Assembly (NCBI GenBank): GCA_003857395.1 | Contig: RPRC01000151.1 | Coordinates: 1 to 16,607, forward strand | Source: Geobacter sp. | Lineage (GTDB): Bacteria; Desulfobacterota; Desulfuromonadia; Geobacterales; Geobacteraceae | Direction: 5' to 3' | DNA length: 16,607 nucleotides | Part shown: positions 7,023 through 14,182 of the stretch, piece by piece | Position numbering within the stretch: the stretch's first letter is position 1 | Layout: every line of letters begins with the position of its first letter | Translations under genes and position numbers: made by a program | The notes under the pieces: generated by a model | Told to the model about the DNA's origin: nothing | The model's database searches: none | The model's input: the letters and a program-made list of their open reading frames with translations, nothing else

Positions 7023-8275
7023 TCAAAACGAAACAAAATGTGATCAGGCTGCGGAGTGTAATGATCATTTTTATAATCAGCGGCTGCCTGTTTTCAACCA
7101 ACGGTTATGGAGGAAGAAAGATGGAATACTTGTACGACATAAAAGAAGCTACAGAACTGAAACCGCAGGGATTTGAAGCAACCGGAGGCCTTTTGGGAAC
7201 AAAATTATTTGGCGGTTACGAAAACATATATCTGTTTCCACTCCCGCAGGCCAACAGTGTAGGCAGCACCCAAATGGGCAACGCCATAACACAGATTTCA
7301 TTCCCCGGCAAACGCATCAGTTTTGACAGACACTTCAAAAACGCTGTAGAAGATATGGACGCCGGCGAAGTTTTCCTTCCGGTTGTATCAAAAGACGTTA
7401 TCGGCATCGGCCTGCCTCGGAAGTTTCTGCTTTTTGATTTCAAGAAAAAGATCCATCGCGAATTCAAAATCACCCCATCTATATCAGAAACAATAGCAAA
7501 AGCCGTTATCGTTGATGCCAGAAAAAATCTGTTTTTATTTGAAATATCCGGACACTCAGGCAACTCGCCCAATCCCTGGGATATCTCGAGCAGCCTGATG
7601 CTGATGGACTTGAACGGAACAGAACCCAAAGTGGTCAAGGAAATACCGGTTGCGAGATATTTCCAGTGGTATGTAGTGGGCGACAAGAATTTTCTGTATC
7701 GCTATAAAACGCAGCAGTTGCAGGTATTCAACATGAACATGGAGCCAGCCCAACACCCGCTAGCAGATGCAATAAATACACATAAAGATAAAATTAGTTT
7801 TCTCAGGGTATCTGCTCATCCTTCACTCCCTTTTGCTCTCCTCTGGGGTGGCAAGTATGATGAAGTAATTATTTCATGGGGTACAAATAGACTAAAATCT
7901 CCAGTTAGCTTTTTAGGTAAAAAAATAACCGCCGCAAATTTTTTATTTTCACCTGATGGCAAGTGGGTTGTTTTTGAAGTAGAAGGCGAGCCAGATTATA
8001 GCACAAAAAAAACCTACGTCATGCCGGTCTCCGAAAAGTACCCACACTACCTGGGCTCACCAATATTGATTGTGAATACCTATTTTAATGACAATAAATA
8101 CGCCTGGACCAATAACCCGGTCAGTTTTGTCGGTTCTAGCGACACGGATATCTTCCGTTGTGATCTGGAAAACCGTGATTTCCCCGGCAAGGACAAGATG
8201 TCATTCCATGACTACATTGTGCAGGAAGATTTAAAAAAGCTGGCCAAAGAGAAGCGGCAGGGGTTGGGTAAATAA
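7010..8275 (+). CDS. Lipoprotein with beta-propeller-like features, putative immunity protein for the amidohydrolase effector
   Basis: 421 residues, family not recognised. A basic N-terminus (IKTKQNVIRLR) and hydrophobic core VMIIFIISG are followed by a lipobox ending at Cys26 (ISGC), so the mature protein should be lipid-anchored in the periplasm. The +2 residue is Leu, which does not give the inner-membrane retention signal, so an outer-membrane location is possible. The rest is beta-rich; FSPDGKWVVFEVEG (313-326) resembles blades of TolB/PD40-like propellers. The last 25 residues are basic and helical. The start overlaps the amidohydrolase gene by 13 bp, with AGGAG at 6994-6998. The gene is followed by degraded partial copies of its own 3' end, as expected of an immunity gene under turnover. 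The immunity role is inference. Confidence 0.65.
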   Translation: MQSIIKTKQNVIRLRSVMIIFIISGCLFSTNGYGGRKMEYLYDIKEATELKPQGFEATGGLLGTKLFGGYENIYLFPLPQANSVGSTQMGNAITQISFPGKRISFDRHFKNAVEDMDAGEVFLPVVSKDVIGIGLPRKFLLFDFKKKIHREFKITPSISETIAKAVIVDARKNLFLFEISGHSGNSPNPWDISSSLMLMDLNGTEPKVVKEIPVARYFQWYVVGDKNFLYRYKTQQLQVFNMNMEPAQHPLADAINTHKDKISFLRVSAHPSLPFALLWGGKYDEVIISWGTNRLKSPVSFLGKKITAANFLFSPDGKWVVFEVEGEPDYSTKKTYVMPVSEKYPHYLGSPILIVNTYFNDNKYAWTNNPVSFVGSSDTDIFRCDLENRDFPGKDKMSFHDYIVQEDLKKLAKEKRQGLGK

Positions 8276-8291
8276 TCGGGGGCTGGAAACG

Positions 8292-8417
8292 ATGAGCTTC
8301 ATGGGCATTGCCGGAAGCATAAAAAGGGCCTTAGTCATGGCTGCATTTGTGGCTGCTGCGCTCTTCCCCGCTGTTCATTTGTCCATAAAGGGGGAAATCA
8401 GGAATTTGAACTGGTAG
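8292..8417 (+). CDS. Possible 41-residue membrane peptide ORF
   Basis: An ATG at 8292 opens 41 codons to TAG at 8415, starting 16 bp after the lipoprotein gene. The product has one strongly hydrophobic stretch, ALVMAAFVAAALFPAVHL, preceded by basic residues, like a signal peptide or a single transmembrane helix. The upstream GGGGG is only a weak ribosome-binding site. The GC-richer composition differs from the preceding gene. It could be a real small membrane protein, or the surviving signal-peptide end of a third lost gene in this debris region. Confidence 0.25.
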   Translation: MSFMGIAGSIKRALVMAAFVAAALFPAVHLSIKGEIRNLNW

Positions 8418-8492
8418 CCAGGAATACAACGCATGGTCACTTCGTATGTAATACGTAAAACATGCATATTAAAACACATAAGGAGCTGAAAA

Positions 8493-8722
8493 ATGAAAAA
8501 CAAACTCGGAACAATTTCGGTAGTGCTAATGATTATCACATTGTTGACAATTTTAACAGGATGCGTGCCCTACACACATTGATGGGAGTGGTCCGGGGCT
8601 GGTTTGACTTTCTGATATTTCGGCCAAACATAATCATCGAATGAGATGTCTTTTCACGACTATATCGTGCGGGAAGACCTGAAAAACTGACACGTGAAAA
8701 GCGGCAGGGGTTGAGGAAATAA
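8493..8722 (+). pseudogene. Internally deleted remnant of a lipoprotein gene related to that at 7010
   Basis: AAGGAG (8480-8485) sits 7 nt before an ATG at 8493. This opens a textbook lipoprotein signal: MKNKLG, a hydrophobic core, and lipobox LTGC. It stops after 29 codons at 8580-8582. Some 60 bp later, bases 8646-8722 match the last 26 codons (stop included) of the lipoprotein gene at 7010 (MSFHDYIVREDLK...). They carry a one-base deletion in the run after GACCTG (8681-8686), which shifts the frame; restoring one base gives LTREKRQGLRK and a stop. The simplest reading is a paralogous immunity lipoprotein whose middle, over 1 kb, was deleted. The two pieces could also derive from two different genes. 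Confidence 0.55.
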
Positions 8723-8728
8723 GGACGT

Positions 8729-8757
8729 GGGACTGGGGATCGGGGACTCTGGACTGG
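8729..8757. repeat. Short degenerate GGACT-rich direct repeat
   Basis: GGACT occurs at 8730, 8744 and 8751 within a G-rich run between the two lipoprotein-gene remnants. It may be slippage-prone filler at a deletion junction; no function is apparent. Confidence 0.3.
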
Positions 8758-8794
8758 TTTTTAGCGAGCTACGCCCCTTCGGGACGATTTTTCC

Positions 8795-8982
8795 AATGAA
8801 AATAACAGCGCTTGGACGACCGACCCTGTCGGCTTTGTCGGGTCCAGCGGCGAGAATATCTACCGCTGGGACTTTGAAAACCAAAATTTCCTCGGCAAGG
8901 CAAGATGTCGTTCCATGATTACATCGTGCAGGAAGACCTGAAAAAGCTTGCCAGAGAGAAAAGGCAAGGGCTGGGTAAATGA
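8795..8982 (+). pseudogene. 3'-terminal fragment of a second lipoprotein paralog, frameshifted
   Basis: Translation from 8795 reads NENNSAWTTDPVGFVGSS, then an ENIYRWDFENQNFLGK stretch. This aligns residue by residue with positions 360-395 of the lipoprotein at 7010 (DNKYAWTNNPVSFVGSS..., ENRDFPGKDK). One base of the following GAC codon is missing near 8900, so the frame shifts. The tail from ATG 8905 to TGA 8982 then encodes the same 25-residue C-terminus with a single substitution (AREKRQGLGK for AKEKRQGLGK). In-frame sequence upstream of 8795 meets TAG at 8762 and is not recognisable. No start or ribosome-binding site exists, so it cannot make the full protein. Confidence 0.75.
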
Positions 8983-9112
8983 TGGAAGGCAATGCTGAAA
9001 TATGAGTTTTGAATTGTGAGTGTCTGTTATGACATCAGCATCAATATGCACGGGAGAACTCTATGAAGCCAAGTAATCCGGTCACCTCATGGCATGATTT
9101 GAGAGTGACCCA

Positions 9113-10249
9113 ATGAACTTCATCAATAACACGATATTTCCCGCGCTTGCCTTTCAATCGACTGATCAGCATGGGCAGTCTTTCCACGTCGTGGTCATGC
9201 GTGCCACCCTGGACATACATGATGATGGTGCGGTTAGCGTGTCCGAAGAGCAGCAGCCGATAGTCCTGACCGATGAATATTTTGCTGAGGTCAACAAAAG
9301 CAGCGTCCGGAAGGAAAGCGACCTGGTGCACTTCAAACCGAAGTGCGATGTGATTGTCAATGCCACCGCACATGCTCCGGGAGGGGTGCCCTCGCTTGGA
9401 TTCGTGGCCGGCGTTAAAATAAACGGCCCGCCCCACGATAACGGTGATGCCGGGCCGCTGATCCTGGAGAAAAAACTCCTCGTCACGGGACCGCGATACT
9501 GGGAGAAAGGACTGCTGGGAAAGTGGACCCTCAATTCACCTGTCTCACCCATTCGCTCATTACCGCTTCGCTATGACTATGCCTTTGGCGGGGAGTGTCG
9601 GGTTGCCCTCGACGACCCCGGCGGCAAACAGGTCAAGGCGGAATTTCGCCTGACTCCGGAACAGCGCACCTGTCATCCCGACGGCCCGGATTCGGTTCCG
9701 CTTGCCCACACCACCTGTGAGAACAATCCTCTGGGCATAGGTTTCGTTGAGGATTGGTACCGGAAGGCGAAAAAACTCAATACAATTCCGGCGCCGCAGA
9801 TCGATGACCCGAAAAACCCGGTTACGATCTTTGGCAAAAACTATCCTCCTCAGGGGTTCGGCATCATCACCAAGGCCTGGAGGCAGCGCCTGGCGTTGGC
9901 CGGGACCTACGACGACGCCTGGCTTGAAACGCGTTGGCCCGATCTTCCCGAGGATTTCGACATGTCGTATTGGAACGGCGCACATCCGGATTTGCAGGTT
10001 CCCCACCTTGACGGTGGCGAGGAGATCAGGCTTACCAACCTGACACCCGGGGGCCTGCTCAGCTTTACCCTTCCGGGTGATACGCCGGTTATGGCTGTTC
10101 GTTTTGAAAGCGGCAAGACATCAGCTGTTCCGTTGAAGATAGATACGCTTATGATTGATCCGGATTTGATGAAAGTCAGCCTTGTTTGGCGTGTCGTCAT
10201 GCCGACTGTCCCGGAGATTCTCTTGATGGAAATAGGGGCTGTTCTTTGA
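9113..10249 (+). CDS. DUF2169 family T6SS accessory (effector-loading) protein
   Basis: 378 residues. The protein begins NNTIFPALAFQSTDQHGQ and continues FHVVVMRATLDI, the usual DUF2169 (PF09937) opening. Further family landmarks are RYDYAFGG (153-160), NPLGIGF (205-211), a DDAWLETRWPDLPEDFD segment (267-283) leading into WNGAHPDLQ, and a C-terminal DTLMIDPDLMKVSLVWR (344-360). DUF2169 proteins are encoded with DUF4150/PAAR genes and are thought to act as cytoplasmic adaptors that help effectors reach the spike; the role here is inferred from that. The ATG overlaps the stop of a 17-codon ORF (ATGA at 9113-9116), and its own ribosome-binding site is weak (GAGAG at 9101-9105). A strong terminator follows 13 bp after the stop. 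Confidence 0.85.
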   Translation: MNFINNTIFPALAFQSTDQHGQSFHVVVMRATLDIHDDGAVSVSEEQQPIVLTDEYFAEVNKSSVRKESDLVHFKPKCDVIVNATAHAPGGVPSLGFVAGVKINGPPHDNGDAGPLILEKKLLVTGPRYWEKGLLGKWTLNSPVSPIRSLPLRYDYAFGGECRVALDDPGGKQVKAEFRLTPEQRTCHPDGPDSVPLAHTTCENNPLGIGFVEDWYRKAKKLNTIPAPQIDDPKNPVTIFGKNYPPQGFGIITKAWRQRLALAGTYDDAWLETRWPDLPEDFDMSYWNGAHPDLQVPHLDGGEEIRLTNLTPGGLLSFTLPGDTPVMAVRFESGKTSAVPLKIDTLMIDPDLMKVSLVWRVVMPTVPEILLMEIGAVL

Positions 10250-10262
10250 TCGTGGCGGAATA

Positions 10263-10303
10263 AAAACCCCCGGCGGGATGATCCCAGCGGGGGTTTTCTT
10301 TTT
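10263..10303. terminator. Bidirectional Rho-independent terminator
   Basis: A 10-bp perfect stem pairs AAAACCCCCG (10263-10272) with CGGGGGTTTT (10288-10297). It is extended inward by GGGAT/ATCCC after a small internal mismatch. T-rich sequence follows to 10303 on the + strand, and the A-run at 10263-10266 supplies a U-tract on the - strand. It lies between two converging genes (DUF2169 gene and pepN) and should end both transcripts. Confidence 0.9.
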
Positions 10304-10346
10304 CTGATGGAGAATGATACCTTCCAAAGCTATTGTCGGTCAGTTT

Positions 10347-13010
10347 TCATGATGCCGGCTCACTACCTGCCAGACTCTTCTCAACCACCTCGTACACATC
10401 GCGAGGCAGTTCGGGCAGCGCTTGGATTCTTCGCAGTTCCTGGAGCATGAGGGACTGTCGAGCCGGGTCAAATCTCTTCCAGCGGGTGAGCGGCGTGAGG
10501 AGCCGGGCCGCGACCTGCGGGTTGACCGGGATGAGGCGCCGCAGTTGCTCGCCGAAGAAGCGGTATCCGGAGCCGTTCGCATCGTGGAAACGGACCTGAT
10601 TCGCCTGAGAAAAGACCCCGACCAGGGAACGAAAGCGGTTCGGGTTGCTGAGTTCGAAGGCGGGATGCCCCAGCAGTCTCTTCACTTCGTCAAGGGCCTC
10701 GGGCAGGGTAGAGGAAGCCTGCACCGAAAACCATTTGTCCACCACCTGGCGGTCGTCCTGCCACTTTGCGTAGAATTCAGCCAATGCCATGCTTCGCTCC
10801 GGGCAGTCGCAGGAGGCCAGCGGGACGAGGGCGCCCATGACATCGGTCATGTTATCAGCCTCCCTGCATTGGCGCAGGCAGCGCGCTGCCATCTCTGCGT
10901 CTTCCCCTGACAGCAGATAGGCCAGACAGAGATTTGCCAGCCGCCGGTCTCCGGCGCGGCCGTCGTCCACGGCATAGGGGGTAGTGCTGCGGCATTCCTC
11001 CAGGACCGAGAGGAACTCTGAGCGTAACTGCCCGGCGAGACCCCGTCGGACAAACTGGCGAGCCTGGTGGATGGCGGTCGGATCGACCACTGTCATCAGC
11101 TCCGCCAGGTATGACTCGGAGGGAAGGGTAAGTGCCTCGGCCAGGAACGCCCGGTCCTTTTCCCCGCTGGTCAGGCTTGCCCGGAAGGCGCTAACGAAGC
11201 CGGTGTCGAGTCGCAGTTTCCGATCTGCCTGCAGGTCCTCGACCAAGCCGAGGATGAGCTGCACGGCCAGTTGCTGCCCGGCTTCCCAGCGGCAGAATGG
11301 ATCCTTTTCGTGGGCCATGAGAAGCACCAGATCGTCGTGGCGATACGGATAGGAGAGGTGAACCGGTGCGGAGAAAGTCCGCAGCAGCGCCGGAATTGGT
11401 TCTTCGCTGAGTCCGGTGAAGACAAAAATTTTCTCTGCCGTCGTGATCTCCAGGATACGGTTGGTCGGTCCGGTAACTGTTTCGCCAACAAGGGTACAGG
11501 GAAGTTCCCGGCCGTCACGATCAAGAAGCCCAATTGTCAGGGGAATATGCAACGGTTTCTTGTCCGGCTGTCCCGGAGTTGGCGGACAATCCTGCCGGAC
11601 CGTGAGGGTGAAGGTGCTGCTACTGGCATCGAAGCTGCCGCCAAGGTCCAGGCGCGGAGTGCCGGCCTGTTCGTACCAGTGACGGAATTGCTGCAGGTCC
11701 TTACCTGAGGCGTCCTCCATAGCGAGTACAAAGTCTTCCACCGTGACTGCCTGGCCATCGTGACGTTCGAAGTAGAGATCCATCCCCGTGCGGAAGGCTG
11801 CTGCCCCCAGCATGGTGTGCAGCATGCGGATGACTTCGGCGCCCTTGTGATAGACGGTCATGGTGTAGAAGTTGTTGATTTCCATGTAGGAGTCGGGCCG
11901 GACCGGATGGGCCATCGGACCACCGTCTTCGGCGAACTGGTGGGTACGGAGCAGGCGGACATCGCTGATGCGTTTTACCCCGCGCGATTCCATGTCGGCG
12001 GAGAATTCCTGGTCGCGGAAGATGGTCAGCCCCTCCTTGAGGGAGAGCTGGAACCAGTCGCGGCAGGTGACCCGGTTGCCGGTCCAGTTATGGAAGTATT
12101 CGTGGCCGACCACCTCTTCGATGGCCTGGAAGTCGTCGTCGGTGGCGGTTTCCGGGCTGGCCAGTACGTAGCGCGAATTGAAGATGTTGAGCCCCTTGTT
12201 CTCCATGGCACCCATATTGAAGTCATCCACCGCCACGATCATGAACAGGTCCAAGTCGTACTCCCGGCCGAACTTTTCCTCGTCCCAGCGCATGGCTTTC
12301 TGCAGGGAGCGAAGGGCATGGCCACACTTGTCGCGGTTTTTCTCCTGAACAAAGATCCGCAGGGTCACCATACGACCGGAGCTGGTGGTGAAGTTTCCTT
12401 CGGTGCAGACCAGGTCTCCGGCCACGAGGGCAAAGAGATAGCAGGGTTTGGGAAAGGGATCATGCCAGACCGCGAAGGAGCGTCCGTCGGGAAGCTCGCC
12501 GCTTTCCAGCGGATTGCCGTTGGCAAGAAGCAGCGGATATTTGCTCCGGTCAGCGACGATGGTGACGGTATAGACCGAAAGCACGTCCGGCCGGTCCGGG
12601 AAATAGGTAATGGCGCGGAAACCCTCAGCCTCGCACTGGGTACAGAACATGCCATTGGAACGGTAGAGTCCTTCGAGAAAAGTATTGTCCTGGGGACGGA
12701 TCTCGGTGGTTACCTCCAGGGTGAAAACGGCAGGGACAGCGGTAATGGTCAGGCTTTCCTTGTCCACCGAATAGCAGTCGCTCGTGAGAGGAGTTCCATC
12801 GAGCGTGAGTCCTGACAGCGCAAGTCGGTGACCATCCAGCCGAAGTGGCCGCATTCCCTGTGCGGTAGCATAATTTGCCCTGACGGAAAGGCGGGAATGG
12901 ACTTGGGTGGTTTCCTCGCCCAGTTCAAAGCGGAGGTCGATGGTGTCAACGAGATAGTCGGGTGGCGAATAGTCTTTGCGGTAGATAGTGGCATGGGCTG
13001 CTTCGGTCAT
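10347..13010 (-). CDS. pepN: Aminopeptidase N (M1 family zinc metallopeptidase)
   Basis: 887 residues from the chosen start, close to the 870 of E. coli PepN, and alignable from the first residues (IYRKDYSPPDYLVDTIDLRF). It removes N-terminal amino acids from peptides in the cytoplasm. The M1 substrate-binding motif GAMEN (267-271) is present. The zinc motif HEYFHNWTGNR starts at 303 (H303, E304, H307), and E326 in LKEGLTIFRDQEF is the third ligand. The ATG at 13010 was chosen because homology begins there and GAGG lies 6-9 nt upstream. A start 15 codons earlier at 13055 encodes an unrelated MIFCYTFSKTNREAP extension. It is transcribed towards the T6SS cassette and ends at the shared terminator. 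Codon use is ordinary and GC-rich. Confidence 0.95.
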   Translation of the reverse strand: MTEAAHATIYRKDYSPPDYLVDTIDLRFELGEETTQVHSRLSVRANYATAQGMRPLRLDGHRLALSGLTLDGTPLTSDCYSVDKESLTITAVPAVFTLEVTTEIRPQDNTFLEGLYRSNGMFCTQCEAEGFRAITYFPDRPDVLSVYTVTIVADRSKYPLLLANGNPLESGELPDGRSFAVWHDPFPKPCYLFALVAGDLVCTEGNFTTSSGRMVTLRIFVQEKNRDKCGHALRSLQKAMRWDEEKFGREYDLDLFMIVAVDDFNMGAMENKGLNIFNSRYVLASPETATDDDFQAIEEVVGHEYFHNWTGNRVTCRDWFQLSLKEGLTIFRDQEFSADMESRGVKRISDVRLLRTHQFAEDGGPMAHPVRPDSYMEINNFYTMTVYHKGAEVIRMLHTMLGAAAFRTGMDLYFERHDGQAVTVEDFVLAMEDASGKDLQQFRHWYEQAGTPRLDLGGSFDASSSTFTLTVRQDCPPTPGQPDKKPLHIPLTIGLLDRDGRELPCTLVGETVTGPTNRILEITTAEKIFVFTGLSEEPIPALLRTFSAPVHLSYPYRHDDLVLLMAHEKDPFCRWEAGQQLAVQLILGLVEDLQADRKLRLDTGFVSAFRASLTSGEKDRAFLAEALTLPSESYLAELMTVVDPTAIHQARQFVRRGLAGQLRSEFLSVLEECRSTTPYAVDDGRAGDRRLANLCLAYLLSGEDAEMAARCLRQCREADNMTDVMGALVPLASCDCPERSMALAEFYAKWQDDRQVVDKWFSVQASSTLPEALDEVKRLLGHPAFELSNPNRFRSLVGVFSQANQVRFHDANGSGYRFFGEQLRRLIPVNPQVAARLLTPLTRWKRFDPARQSLMLQELRRIQALPELPRDVYEVVEKSLAGSEPAS

Positions 13011-13061
13011 GGGTGCCTCGCGGTTTGTTTTCGAAAATGTATAGCAGAAAATCAAGGTTAT

Positions 13062-13118
13062 GTAGGGGCAAACCTTGTGTTTGCCCTTTCAATGGGCGAT
13101 CACGAGGATCGCCCCTAT
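13062..13118. repeat. Pair of palindromic interspersed-repeat hairpins
   Basis: Two adjacent stem-loops occur here. GGGCAAAC (13066-13073) pairs with GTTTGCCC (13079-13086), and GGGCGATC (13094-13101) pairs with GATCGCCC (13107-13114). Both have 8-bp perfect stems and 5-nt loops. The pair is bracketed by GTAGGGGC at 13062 and its inverted form GCCCCTAT at 13111. With the hairpin at 13187 this looks like a REP/MITE-type intergenic element; membership of a genome-wide family is inference. Confidence 0.7.
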
Positions 13119-13181
13119 ACGATTCTGGTAAAAATCAGGCATTATGTGACAGGCGGCGAATACCTGCCCTGCCAGCGAACG

Positions 13182-13211
13182 AAAAAGGGCGGGTTTGAAA
13201 CCCGCCCCTAC
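13182..13211 (-). terminator. Palindromic repeat acting as terminator of the folK-transaldolase operon
   Basis: GGGCGGGTTT (13187-13196) and AAACCCGCCC (13198-13207) form a near-perfect palindrome, closing to about a 9-bp stem. On the - strand it is followed by TTTTT (complement of 13182-13186). It lies about 45 bp downstream of the transaldolase stop codon, so it fits an intrinsic terminator. On its other side it ends in GCCCCTAC (13204-13211), the inverse of the GTAGGGGC that opens the hairpin pair at 13062, so it also belongs to the repeat element. Confidence 0.7.
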
Positions 13212-13253
13212 GTTATTTTAGGTAATCATGTACAAATTGCAACTCACCTGTCC

Positions 13254-13898
13254 CTACTTCGGTACCTTCTCCCAGTCTTTCAGGAACTTCTCGATCCCGA
13301 TGTCGGTCAGGGGGTGCTTGGAAAGCTGGGCAATGACCGAGTAAGGGATGGTGGCGATGTCGGCACCGATCAGGGCAGCGTTCAGGACATGGATCGGGTT
13401 GCGGACGCTGGCCACGATAATCTCCGCCTCGTAGCCGTAGTTGTCGAAGATAGTGCGGATCTCGTCGACGATTCCCATGCCGTCCTGGGAGATGTCGTCG
13501 AGACGGCCCACAAAGGGGGAAACGTACGACGCGCCGGCTTTTGCTGCCAGCAACGCCTGGAGGGGGGAGAAGATCAGCGTGACGTTGGTTTTGATCCCCA
13601 TTCCGTGAAGAGTCTTTACTGCTTTGAGTCCTTCGGAGCCCATGGGAATTTTGACCACGATATTGGGGTGGATGGCTGCCAGTTCCACCGCCTCGCGGAT
13701 CATGCCCTCGTGATCAAGTGCGACCACTTCCGCGGAGATGGGGCCATCGACGATTTCGGTAATTTCTTTAAGAACTTCGATAAAATTGCGGCCGGATTTG
13801 GCGACCAGGGTCGGATTGGTGGTGACCCCGTCCAGCACTCCAAGGGCGTTGGCCTCCCGGATCTCATTTACGTCGGCGGTGTCGATAAAAAACTTCAT
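13254..13898 (-). CDS. fsa: Transaldolase / fructose-6-phosphate aldolase (TalC/FSA family)
   Basis: 214 residues, the normal size of the short TalC/MipB/FSA class. It runs [20 protein letters not shown], then [13 protein letters not shown] (24-36), and the Schiff-base region [13 protein letters not shown] with Lys83. [32 protein letters not shown] and [12 protein letters not shown] follow, all hallmark segments. These enzymes transfer dihydroxyacetone units between sugar phosphates in the non-oxidative pentose phosphate pathway, or cleave fructose-6-phosphate. Sequence alone does not separate the two activities, so the symbol could equally be tal/talC. AGGAGG lies 6 nt before the ATG. The start overlaps the stop of the upstream YHS-like gene (ATGA at 13895-13898 on the - strand), so translation is coupled in a folK-YHS-fsa operon. 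Confidence 0.93.
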   Translation of the reverse strand: MKFFIDTADVNEIREANALGVLDGVTTNPTLVAKSGRNFIEVLKEITEIVDGPISAEVVALDHEGMIREAVELAAIHPNIVVKIPMGSEGLKAVKTLHGMGIKTNVTLIFSPLQALLAAKAGASYVSPFVGRLDDISQDGMGIVDEIRTIFDNYGYEAEIIVASVRNPIHVLNAALIGADIATIPYSVIAQLSKHPLTDIGIEKFLKDWEKVPK

Positions 13899-14173
13899 CT
13901 GTTTCCTCCTGATTCTTTTGCCTGTGTTGATGTATGTACACTATCCTGCTGGTATTTTTCCAGGCATTCCGTTGAGCAGAAATAAATTTTCTCGCCATTG
14001 AGCTTGCCGATGACAGCATCTTCCCTGGTTACGTACACCCCGCAAACGGGATCTTGGAATGTCTCAACTTCTCCCGTTTTACGGGGAATCTCTGCCGAGC
14101 TTTTTCGGAGAAAACCTTTGATGAGCCGATAGAGGGCATATGCGATAACGAGGAATAAAAGCAGTCTGGGCAT
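13895..14173 (-). CDS. Small membrane-anchored YHS/TRASH-like metal-binding protein
   Basis: 92 residues. An N-terminal transmembrane helix ([17 protein letters not shown]) and a basic linker lead into a short domain. It reads [20 protein letters not shown], then [14 protein letters not shown]. Cysteines 44, 66 and 70 are spaced C-x21-C-x3-C, the TRASH/YHS pattern associated with metal binding or sensing. Similar short proteins are annotated as PP0621-like or YHS-domain proteins; the function is unknown. It lies 9 bp after folK and overlaps the transaldolase start by 4 bp. The ribosome-binding site is AGGA about 8 nt upstream. The metal role is inferred from the cysteine pattern only. Confidence 0.8.
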   Translation of the reverse strand: MPRLLLFLVIAYALYRLIKGFLRKSSAEIPRKTGEVETFQDPVCGVYVTREDAVIGKLNGEKIYFCSTECLEKYQQDSVHTSTQAKESGGNR

Positions 14174-14182
14174 GTGGTCTTC

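Noticed and set aside
8462..8644. 60-codon ORF starting at 8462
   Set aside because: The AAGGAG at 8480-8485 serves the overlapping ATG at 8493, whose frame gives a proper lipoprotein signal; the 60-codon frame has no features.
11760..12815. 351-codon + strand ORF antisense to pepN
   Set aside because: It lies wholly opposite a conserved M1 peptidase with intact motifs; long antisense frames are common in GC-rich genes. Its product shows no recognisable domain.
13011..13055. Longer pepN start at 13055
   Set aside because: The extra 15 residues do not resemble PepN, and the ATG at 13010 has a GAGG ribosome-binding site and the expected N-terminus.
13062..13211. CRISPR array
   Set aside because: The units are self-complementary hairpins with different cores and no regular spacers; no cas genes are present.
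12828..13985. 385-codon + strand ORF across the pepN start, repeat cluster and transaldolase
   Set aside because: It runs antisense through two well-supported genes and a palindromic repeat, with no domain and no ribosome-binding site.
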